9,872 bases of DNA, from assembly GCA_002413185.1 (NCBI GenBank), contig DHWM01000085.1, positions 1 through 9,872 of the forward strand, given 5' to 3'. Positions 1 through 6,014 of the stretch are shown here, one piece after another. The stretch's first letter is position 1. Every line of letters starts with the position of its first letter. This DNA comes from Actinobacteria bacterium UBA5182. GTDB lineage: Bacteria; Actinomycetota; UBA4738. Both the position numbers and the translations under genes were made by a program. Below the pieces are notes generated by a model that worked only from the letters and a program-made list of their open reading frames with translations, was not told where the DNA came from and did no database searches.

Positions 1-12
1 CGCTCCGATAGA

Positions 13-18
13 AAGGGG
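13..18 (+). promoter_or_regulatory. Shine-Dalgarno site of the first gene
   Basis: AAGGGG lies five bases before the ATG at 24 and is a good match to the anti-Shine-Dalgarno sequence. It shows that this genome uses SD-led initiation for some genes, in contrast to the SD-less GTG starts at 545 and 9434. Confidence 0.6.
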
Positions 19-23
19 AACGA

Positions 24-437
24 ATGGCTCAGTACCCACCGGCGCCGCCGCCACCTGGTGGCGCCACGCCGGGGACCCGGCCTGGCATCGTCACGGCGGC
101 TGCGGTCCTGCTGCTGATCGGAGGCGGCTTGGCGGTCCTGGGCGGTCTCCTGCTCCTGGCCGGGGCCGGAGTAGCTGCCGGATCCGGGGTCGGGGGGATC
201 TTCGCCCTGTTCGCCATCCTGCTCCTGGCCGTCGGCGCGGTCGAGATCTACGCGGGCGTGAAGGTGCTCCAGCTGAAGGAGATCGGACGCCGCATCGGGA
301 TCATCGTCGCCGCGGTGGGAGCCCTGCTCTCCCTGATCTCCATCGCCCGGACACCCAGCAGCTCGGTCATCGGCATCCTGATCGACGCCTTCATCATCTA
401 CTCGCTGTACACGAACGAGCAGCACTTCACCGCGTAG
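24..437 (+). CDS. Small four-helix membrane protein with proline-rich N-terminus
   Basis: A 137-residue protein of unknown function. The first 20 residues are soluble and rich in Pro and Gly (PPAPPPPGG). Four hydrophobic stretches follow, at about residues 22-49, 54-78, 89-107 and 113-128, with a short charged loop (KEIGRR) between the second and third. There is no cleavable signal peptide, catalytic motif or metal site, so I expect an integral inner-membrane protein with a short cytoplasmic proline tail. Similar small 'PPPP plus TM' proteins are common in actinobacteria and are usually unassigned. The ATG start is supported by a purine-rich AAGGGG at 13-18, five bases upstream. A hairpin 21 bases after the stop suggests it is transcribed apart from the next gene. 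The reading frame and membrane nature are firm; the function is unknown. Confidence 0.85.
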   Translation: MAQYPPAPPPPGGATPGTRPGIVTAAAVLLLIGGGLAVLGGLLLLAGAGVAAGSGVGGIFALFAILLLAVGAVEIYAGVKVLQLKEIGRRIGIIVAAVGALLSLISIARTPSSSVIGILIDAFIIYSLYTNEQHFTA

Positions 438-458
438 CCCGCTCCATTCTTGCGCCTC

Positions 459-502
459 GAACGCCCCCGGCCCGTGCGGTCGGGGCGTTCGGCGTTCCGC
501 CG
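459..502 (+). terminator. Tandem hairpins, probable terminator after the membrane-protein gene
   Basis: GAACGCCCC (459-467) pairs perfectly with GGGGCGTTC (482-490), a nine-base stem with a 14-base loop, 21 bases past the stop codon. A second hairpin follows at once: CGGCG (490-494), loop TTC, CGCCG (498-502). There is no T-run, as is frequent for intrinsic terminators in high-GC genomes. The position between two co-directional genes fits termination of the first. The alternative is a regulatory structure ahead of the next gene. The two arms on the right also contain a tandem seven-base repeat, GGCGTTC at 484-490 and 491-497. Confidence 0.5.
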
Positions 503-508
503 TAGAGT
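503..508 (+). promoter_or_regulatory. Possible -10 element for the GGT-like gene
   Basis: TAGAGT matches the TANNNT pattern of actinobacterial sigma-A -10 boxes and sits 36 bases before the GTG at 545, just after the tandem hairpins. No convincing -35 is visible at the right spacing, so this is a weak candidate based on position and pattern only. The first three bases (503-505) are also the in-frame stop that closes the downstream reading frame. Confidence 0.25.
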
Positions 509-544
509 GACCGGCGAGCCGATGCCCTCACCGACCCGTCACCA

Positions 545-2092
545 GTGACCGAAGCCAGACGCTTCCCCAGGGCCTGCGTGGCCTCGCCGCACCACCTGGC
601 GTCCTCGACCGGCCTGGCCGTCCTGGCATCGGGAGGCAACGCGCTCGACGCGGCCATCGCCACGAACCTGACCCTGGGCGTGGTGCTGCCCTACCTGTGC
701 GGGTACGGCGGCGACCTGTTCGCCATCGTGTGGAAGGACGGGATCCACGCGTACAACGGCTCGGGTCGGGCGCCCCGTGAAGCCACCTCGGATCGGGTTC
801 GGCAGGCCGCGGGGTCGGAGGCGATGCCTGTGCGAGGACCGCTGGCCGTGACCGTGCCCGGGGTCGTGGAGGCCTGGTTCACCCTCCTCGATCGCTTCGG
901 CACGCGGTCCTTCTGGGAACTGGCGGGTGCCGCTGTGCGGTACGCCCGCGACGGGTTCGTGCTGAGCGAACACGCAGCGGAAAGTCTGGCTCGGTCCCGC
1001 CGGATCTTCGCCGACTCGCCCGACTGGCAGGGCGTGTACGGGGCGGCCCGCGCCGGGGTCGAGCTGCGGCAGCCCGACCTGGCCCGGACCATCGAGACGC
1101 TGTCGGCTCACGGGCCCGATGCCTACTACCGAGGTCCCATCGCCGAAGCGGTGGCGGGGCACCTCCGCGCGCGTGGAGGGCTGATGGCTCTCGAGGACCT
1201 GGCGTCGCACCACGGCGACTGGTTCGAGCCCCTTCGTGCGACGTATCGAGGGGTGGAGATCCTGGAGCTCCCCCCCAACACCCAGGGCGTCACCGCGCTG
1301 GAGGCGCTCACCATCGTGGACGGCAGTGGATCGCTTCCGTCCGACGGGGAGGATCGCCACCACCTCATGGTGGAGGCGGCCAAGCTGGCGCTGGAGGACC
1401 GAAACCTCCACCTGGCCGACCCGTCCGCCATGCAGATCCCGGCCGAGCGGTTGATCTCCGCGGAGTGGGCCGCGGCGCGGAGAGCGCTGATCGACCCGAC
1501 CCGGGCCTCCGCCCCGCCTCCCAGCCGGTCGCACGTCGGGGGCACCGCCTACGTGTGCGCGGCCGACTCCGATGGGATGTGCGTGAGCCTGATCCAGTCG
1601 AACTACATGGGGTTCGGGTCAGGCGTGACCGTTCCCGGCTGGGGCATCAACCTGCAGAACCGGGGAGCCTCGTTCAGCCTCGACCCCGGTCATCCGAACG
1701 CCGTGGGCCCCGGCAAGCGGCCCATGCACACCCTGATTCCGGCCCTCGCCTTGAAGGGCGGCCGCCCCTGGCTCGCGTTCGGGACGATGGGCGGCGACGG
1801 CCAGCCTCAGACGCATCTGCAGCTCCTGACCCGGCTCCTCGAGGACGGGGAGGACCTCCAGCGGGCCATCGACGCGCCCCGCTGGGCGCTGTCCCCACAG
1901 GACTGGACGCTCTCGATGGAGAGCCGGTGGGACCCCGAGGTAGTCGAAGGGCTCGGCCGCCGAGGCCACCGCGTCGAGCTGGTCGGGGCGTTCGACTCGA
2001 TGATGGGCCACGCCCACGCCATCGAGGTCACGCCCAACGGGTACGCGGGCGCCACCGACCCCAGGGCCGAGGGAGCCGTGGTGGGGTTGTAG
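545..2092 (+). CDS. Gamma-glutamyltransferase-like Ntn hydrolase (YwrD-type)
   Basis: A 515-residue gamma-glutamyltranspeptidase-family enzyme, close to full family length, made as a proenzyme that should cleave itself before Thr334 (motif HVGGTAYV) into an alpha and a beta chain. Thr334 is then the N-terminal nucleophile. Visible family motifs are VASPHHLAS (12-20), GGNALDAAIA (30-39), PGVVEAW (105-111), FGSG (357-360), KRPMHTLIP (391-399) and the oxyanion-hole region GTMGGDGQPQ (413-422). No signal peptide is present, so a cytoplasmic location is likely, unlike periplasmic E. coli Ggt. By hand alignment, the glutamate-carboxylate Arg114 of E. coli becomes Ser73 (SGRAP), and Ser462/Ser463 become His395/Thr396. 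This pattern suits the YwrD or cephalosporin-acylase-like branch, so the true substrate is open. An in-frame TAG at 503-505 with no start codon before 545 leaves GTG545 as the only reasonable start. No Shine-Dalgarno site is seen. Confidence 0.93.
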   Translation: MTEARRFPRACVASPHHLASSTGLAVLASGGNALDAAIATNLTLGVVLPYLCGYGGDLFAIVWKDGIHAYNGSGRAPREATSDRVRQAAGSEAMPVRGPLAVTVPGVVEAWFTLLDRFGTRSFWELAGAAVRYARDGFVLSEHAAESLARSRRIFADSPDWQGVYGAARAGVELRQPDLARTIETLSAHGPDAYYRGPIAEAVAGHLRARGGLMALEDLASHHGDWFEPLRATYRGVEILELPPNTQGVTALEALTIVDGSGSLPSDGEDRHHLMVEAAKLALEDRNLHLADPSAMQIPAERLISAEWAAARRALIDPTRASAPPPSRSHVGGTAYVCAADSDGMCVSLIQSNYMGFGSGVTVPGWGINLQNRGASFSLDPGHPNAVGPGKRPMHTLIPALALKGGRPWLAFGTMGGDGQPQTHLQLLTRLLEDGEDLQRAIDAPRWALSPQDWTLSMESRWDPEVVEGLGRRGHRVELVGAFDSMMGHAHAIEVTPNGYAGATDPRAEGAVVGL

Positions 2093-2096
2093 CCGG

Positions 2097-2125
2097 TCGA
2101 AAGAATCCTCCCCAAGGTTTTTCGA
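2097..2125 (+). terminator. Weak hairpin just after the GGT-like gene
   Basis: TCGAAA at about 2097-2102 pairs with TTTCGA at about 2120-2125. Within the loop, CCT and AGG can extend the stem past a two-base bulge. It begins four bases after the stop codon and its right arm is T-rich. It could end transcription of the GGT-like gene, or only weaken read-through into the ABC operon. The stem is AT-rich and interrupted, so I rate it low. Positions may be off by one base. Confidence 0.3.
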
Positions 2126-2141
2126 GGGCCCTTCGACGCGG

Positions 2142-2147
2142 TACTCT
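2142..2147 (+). promoter_or_regulatory. Possible -10 element for the ABC exporter operon
   Basis: TACTCT (about 2142-2147) fits TANNNT and lies about 112 bases before the ATG at 2260, within the 167-base gap that precedes the ABC pair. A TTTTCG-like stretch about 17 bases upstream is only a poor -35. An imperfect palindrome, TCGAGGGCCCTTCGA (about 2122-2136), lies between them, where a repressor could bind. The evidence is pattern and position only. Confidence 0.25.
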
Positions 2148-2242
2148 GGCTGCGGCACCCGGCGGCGGCGAGCGACCAATCGCACGTGTGTTTATGCGCG
2201 CCCCGAAGCAGCACCCGCACCAATCTGCCCGCAACGGACTTC

Positions 2243-2255
2243 CCAAGGCTTGGAG
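2243..2255 (+). promoter_or_regulatory. Shine-Dalgarno site inside a small palindrome, ABC operon start
   Basis: GGAG at 2252-2255 lies four bases before the ATG at 2260 and supports that start over the in-frame GTG (2188) and ATG (2194), which lack such a site. The first bases of the SD are the right arm of a perfect inverted repeat, CCAAG-G-CTTGG (2243-2253). The one-base centre makes an RNA hairpin unlikely without opening a pair. As DNA it looks like a small operator, but nothing else supports that role. Confidence 0.4.
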
Positions 2256-2259
2256 AACG

Positions 2260-4032
2260 ATGCAGACACGAACGTCCACGACCGACGATCCCCGCAGCAT
2301 CTTCTGGCGAGGGCTGCGGATCATCGGGTCGTACATCCGAACCCACCCGTTGCCGTTCACGATCTCGGTGAGCGGGGCGAGCATGTACGCCCTGATGACC
2401 GTGGCCACCTCCGTGGTGCTGGGCAAGGTCACCGACCGCGTCCTGCTGCCCGCCTTCCAGCGAGGCGTCAACGGCGGGACCATCGTCGGGGGCGTCGTGG
2501 CCATCATGGCCGTCGCCGTCATCCGGGCGGCCGGGATCATCATGCGGCGGTACTTCGCCGGCATGACCGGCAGCCGGATGAAGCGCACGCTGGCCGGCCG
2601 GGTGGTCGATTGCTACCAGAAGCTCCCCCTGGCGTACCACCGGGCCCAGCCGACCGGCGAGCTCATGGCGCACGCGGAGGCGGACGTCCAGGCCTCGACC
2701 GAGGTCATTCACCCGCTCCCCTACACCATCGCGGTGATCCTGCTGATCCTGTTCGCCGCGATCACCCTGATCCTGACCGACCCATTCATGGCGATCATCG
2801 GGTGCTCCATCCTGCCCGGCCTGGCCCTCATCAACCGGGTGTACACGAGGAAGGTCGAGGGCCCGGCCACGCGAGCCCAGCAACGCATCGGCGACGTCTC
2901 CACGGTGGCGCACGAGAGCCTGGACGGGGCCATGGTCGTGAAGACGCTGGGGCGAGAGCAGGCCGAAGTGGCAAGGCTCGCTCAGAAGGCCGAAGCGCTC
3001 CGGGACGAGCGCATCCACATGGGATCGCTGCGGGCAGCCTTCGAGCCCTCGTTCGAGGCCATCCCGGCGCTCGGGATCGTGCTCCTGATCGCCGTCGGCT
3101 CGTGGCGGGTGTCCCGCCACGCCATCAGCGTGGGCCAGCTCGTCCAGTTCGTGAGCCTGTTCGAGCTCCTGGCGTTCCCGATGCGCCTGATCGGGTTCGT
3201 CCTCTCGGACATCCCGCGGGCCGTGGTCGGTCACGACCGGATCCAGGGCGTCCTGGCGGAGCCGATCTCGCTTCCTCCGGCCACCGAGGCGCTCGGCCTG
3301 CCCGACGGCCCCCTCGGGGTCTCCGCCCGTTCGGTGTCATTCGCCTACGGGGAGAACAGGGTTCTCCGGGAGCTGTCCATGGATGTGGAGCCGAACGAGT
3401 CGATCGCGGTGGTCGGGGCAACGGGCTCCGGGAAGAGCACATTGGCGCAGCTCCTGGTGCGGCTGGCCGACCCCGACGACGGCTCGATCCGCCTGGGCGA
3501 CGTCGACCTCCGGCACGCCGACGCGGCCGCCATTCGCCGGACCGCCGCCATCGTGTTCCAGGAGAGCTTCCTGTTCGCCTCCTCGATCCGGGACAACGTC
3601 GCGCTCGAGCGAACGGTTCCGGACGAGGAGATCCGGTGGGCCGCTCAGCTGTGCCAGGCCCACCAGTTCATCACCGAGCTTCCGCACGGCTACGACACGG
3701 TGCTGGGCGAGCGCGGCGTGACGCTCTCCGGCGGCCAGCGCCAGCGGGTCGCGCTGGCCAGGGCGTTGGTTCGAAGGCCCCGGCTGCTCATCCTGGACGA
3801 CGCCACCTCCGCCTGCGACCCCACGGTGGAATCGGCCATTCTGGACGCGCTCAAGCGTGACCTTCGGACCACGCTGATCGTGATCGCCTACCGGGTCTCG
3901 ACGATCAGCCTTGCGGATCGGGTGGTGTTCCTGGAGGACGGGCGCATCGCCGCGGAGGGAACCCATGCCGAGCTCCTCCGGTATGGCCCCTACGAGACGA
4001 TGGTCCGGGCTTACGAACGGAGCGTGGCATGA
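2260..4032 (+). CDS. ABC exporter half-transporter, degenerate-site subunit
   Basis: A 590-residue type IV (exporter-type) ABC half-transporter, with the six-helix membrane domain first (about 31-325) and the nucleotide-binding domain after it (about 353-585). It should sit in the inner membrane and pump an unknown substrate outwards with its partner encoded next. NBD motifs are: A-loop Tyr363, Walker A GATGSGKST (386-394), Q-loop Gln434, signature LSGGQ (489-493), Walker B LLILDD (509-514), D-loop SACD (517-520) and switch Tyr544 (IAYRVST). The catalytic Glu is replaced by Asp514 and the switch His by Tyr544, so its own Walker site should hydrolyse ATP poorly. Its perfect LSGGQ would complete the partner's active site. 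I chose ATG2260 for its GGAG and because the membrane domain begins soon after. Starting at ATG2194 would add 22 basic residues. The stop overlaps the next start (ATGA). Confidence 0.93.
   Translation: MQTRTSTTDDPRSIFWRGLRIIGSYIRTHPLPFTISVSGASMYALMTVATSVVLGKVTDRVLLPAFQRGVNGGTIVGGVVAIMAVAVIRAAGIIMRRYFAGMTGSRMKRTLAGRVVDCYQKLPLAYHRAQPTGELMAHAEADVQASTEVIHPLPYTIAVILLILFAAITLILTDPFMAIIGCSILPGLALINRVYTRKVEGPATRAQQRIGDVSTVAHESLDGAMVVKTLGREQAEVARLAQKAEALRDERIHMGSLRAAFEPSFEAIPALGIVLLIAVGSWRVSRHAISVGQLVQFVSLFELLAFPMRLIGFVLSDIPRAVVGHDRIQGVLAEPISLPPATEALGLPDGPLGVSARSVSFAYGENRVLRELSMDVEPNESIAVVGATGSGKSTLAQLLVRLADPDDGSIRLGDVDLRHADAAAIRRTAAIVFQESFLFASSIRDNVALERTVPDEEIRWAAQLCQAHQFITELPHGYDTVLGERGVTLSGGQRQRVALARALVRRPRLLILDDATSACDPTVESAILDALKRDLRTTLIVIAYRVSTISLADRVVFLEDGRIAAEGTHAELLRYGPYETMVRAYERSVA
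4019..4022 (+). promoter_or_regulatory. Shine-Dalgarno site of the second ABC gene, within the first gene's end
   Basis: GGAG lies six bases before ATG4029, inside the last codons of the first ABC gene. With the ATGA stop/start overlap it implies translational coupling and near-equal synthesis of the two subunits, as expected for an obligate heterodimer. Confidence 0.55.
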
Positions 4033-5990
4033 GCCTTCGCGAGAAGCTCCGGGAGCGCAGGGCGGGAGGCGGACGGAACGACGGCCGGAGATCGACCGGC
4101 GACTCGCTCACCGAGACGGCCACGTCCCAGAGAGGTCTCTCCGTCGATGACATCGTTCCCCCGTCGGGATTCGACGGGTCGCCCCTTCCGAGGAAGCCCC
4201 TGGAGGCCGATCCCCTTCCCCAGATCGAGGGCGCCATGCGTCTGCTCCGGCGGGGCCTCCGGGAGAGCCCGGAGCTGCGAAGCGGGATCGGGTACACCAT
4301 CCTGCTTTCGCTGGCGCTGACCGCCGGCCGCCTGCTGATCCCGATCCTGATCCAGCAGATCTTCGACCGGGGCCTGAACGGAGGAACGGGGTTCCGGCCC
4401 GGGTTCATCTACCCGGCCTGCGCCATCGCCGCCGCCGCCATCGCCCTGGTGTACGTGGCCGGCCGGTCCACGTACCGCCGGCTGGTCCGGGCCAGCGAGA
4501 CCGCGCTGGCGGCGCTCCGGGTGAGGGCGTTCGCCCACATCCACGAGCTCAGCATCGCCGAGCAGACCGCGGAGAAGCGCGGCGCGTTCGTCTCACGGGT
4601 CACCGCCGACGTCGACACGCTGGGCCAGTTCCTGGAATGGGGCGGGATCTCCTGGATCACCAGCACCGCCCTGATGCTGGGCACGGCCGTGACGATGTTC
4701 GTGTACTCCTGGCAGCTCGCGCTGATCGCCCTGGGCGTGGTCGGTCCCCTGTTCTTCGTGCTGCGGTGGCTCCAGCGAGGGATGCTCTCGGCGTACGACC
4801 TGGTTCGGACCCGGGTGGGAGAGACGCTGTCCGAGCTGTCCGAGAGCCTGATGGGCGCAGCGGTGGTCCGGGCCTACGGCCTGGAGGAGCGAACGAACGG
4901 ACGCCTCAACGCGGCCATTCAGCGCCGGTACAAGGCCGAGATGGAGAGCGCCAAGTACCAGGCCACCATCTTCCCCACCGCCGACCTGTTCGGCGCGGCG
5001 GCGGTCGCTGCCGTGGTCGGCGTGGGAGCGTGGTACGGCAAGCGATGGGGCCTCAGCTTCGGCGACCTGGTGGCCTTCGTGTTCCTGGTGACCATCTTCG
5101 TCCAGCCCCTGTCGGAGCTGTCCGAGACGTTCGACCTGACGCAGACCGCGATCGCTGGATGGCGAAAGGTGCTGGCGGTCCTGGACCTTCCCGTGGACCT
5201 GGTGGAGCCTTCACCCGGCGTCACGCTGCCGAACGGCGCCCTGTCCGTGGGGACCGAAGGACTGGAGTTCGGGTACCGGGACGGCGGCGGGCTGGTCCTT
5301 CGCGGCATCGACGTGGCGATCCCGGCCGGGGCGCACTTCGCCATCGTCGGGGAGACCGGGTGCGGGAAGACCACGTTCGCCAAGCTGCTGTCCCGCCTGG
5401 CGGATCCGACCGCAGGGCGGATCCTGGTCGGGGGAACCGACCTTCGGGAGATCGCCCCCGGCTCCAGGCGCGCGGCCATCCGGATGGTGCCCCAGGACGG
5501 GTTCCTGTTCGACGCGACCGTCCGCGAGAACGTTCGCTACGGCAAGGAGGGCGCCACCGACGCCGATGTGGAGGAGGCGTTCGAGACGCTCGGCCTGGGA
5601 GCGTGGGTGAACAGCCTCCCCGACGGCCTGAACACTCCGGTCGGCGAGCGGGGCGAGAGCCTGTCGGTGGGTGAACGTCAGCTCGTCTCCCTGACCCGGG
5701 CTCAGCTCGGCGGACCGGGGCTGCTCATCCTGGACGAGGCCACCAGCGCGGTCGACCCGGAGACCGAGCGGGTCCTGGGCGAGGCCCTGGAGCGGCTCTC
5801 CGAGGGCCGAACCACCGTCACCATCGCCCACCGGCTGTCGACGGCCGAGGCGTCGGAGAGCGTCCTGGTCTTCGACCGCGGGCGGATCGTCGAACGAGGT
5901 GACCATGCCAGCTTGATCGCGAGTGGCGGGGTCTATGCGGGTCTCTACCAGAGCTGGCTGGGGAACACCCGGGCCGAAGAACCGAGCTGA
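4029..5990 (+). CDS. ABC exporter half-transporter, catalytic-site subunit
   Basis: A 653-residue type IV ABC half-transporter, the likely partner of the preceding gene. It carries a hydrophilic, charged N-terminal extension of about 66 residues, absent from the first subunit. Six membrane helices follow (about 88-111, 127-146, 205-225, 226-246, 316-336, 342-362), then the NBD (about 407-645). NBD motifs are: A-loop Tyr416, Walker A GETGCGKTT (441-449), Q-loop Gln489, signature LSVGER (545-550), Walker B LLILDE with catalytic Glu570, D-loop SAVD (573-576) and switch His601 (IAHRLST). Glu570 and His601 are canonical, while the signature departs from LSGGQ. Its Walker side plus the partner's LSGGQ forms the one competent ATP site. 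It overlaps the preceding gene by four bases. The cargo (drug, lipid or peptide) cannot be told from sequence alone. Confidence 0.93.
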   Translation: MSLREKLRERRAGGGRNDGRRSTGDSLTETATSQRGLSVDDIVPPSGFDGSPLPRKPLEADPLPQIEGAMRLLRRGLRESPELRSGIGYTILLSLALTAGRLLIPILIQQIFDRGLNGGTGFRPGFIYPACAIAAAAIALVYVAGRSTYRRLVRASETALAALRVRAFAHIHELSIAEQTAEKRGAFVSRVTADVDTLGQFLEWGGISWITSTALMLGTAVTMFVYSWQLALIALGVVGPLFFVLRWLQRGMLSAYDLVRTRVGETLSELSESLMGAAVVRAYGLEERTNGRLNAAIQRRYKAEMESAKYQATIFPTADLFGAAAVAAVVGVGAWYGKRWGLSFGDLVAFVFLVTIFVQPLSELSETFDLTQTAIAGWRKVLAVLDLPVDLVEPSPGVTLPNGALSVGTEGLEFGYRDGGGLVLRGIDVAIPAGAHFAIVGETGCGKTTFAKLLSRLADPTAGRILVGGTDLREIAPGSRRAAIRMVPQDGFLFDATVRENVRYGKEGATDADVEEAFETLGLGAWVNSLPDGLNTPVGERGESLSVGERQLVSLTRAQLGGPGLLILDEATSAVDPETERVLGEALERLSEGRTTVTIAHRLSTAEASESVLVFDRGRIVERGDHASLIASGGVYAGLYQSWLGNTRAEEPS

Positions 5991-6004
5991 GGGCCGGAAG
6001 GCCC
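5991..6004. terminator. Short hairpin between convergent genes
   Basis: GGGCC (5991-5995) and GGCCC (6000-6004) flank a GGAA loop, which fits the stable GNRA tetraloop class when transcribed rightwards. It occupies most of the 24-base gap between the ABC operon stop (5988-5990) and the cyclase stop (complement of 6015-6017), so it could serve both strands. There is no T-run on either side and the stem is only five pairs. Confidence 0.4.
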
Positions 6005-6014
6005 GACGATCCCC

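Noticed and set aside
539..1534. Long minus-strand open frame opposite the GGT-like gene
   Set aside because: Low-complexity Arg/Gly/His-rich translation with no motif; antisense open frames are expected in GC-rich genes with strong third-position bias.
1465..2259. Open extension of the first ABC frame far upstream, giving an 855-residue protein
   Set aside because: The extra 265 residues overlap the well-supported GGT-like gene in another frame, are Arg/Pro/Gly-rich without motifs, and ATG2260 has its own Shine-Dalgarno site just before the membrane domain.
1807..3860. Long overlapping open frames opposite and alongside the first ABC gene (minus 1807-3234, plus 2250-3860)
   Set aside because: Both translations are Arg/Gly/Asp/His-rich with no membrane segments or motifs, and both cross the boundary between a real gene and the intergenic gap.
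545..5990. A glutathione or cysteine export and salvage operon (GGT plus a CydDC-like exporter)
   Set aside because: The 167-base gap has its own promoter and terminator candidates, the GGT-like enzyme lacks the canonical glutamate site, and nothing in the ABC proteins points specifically to CydDC.
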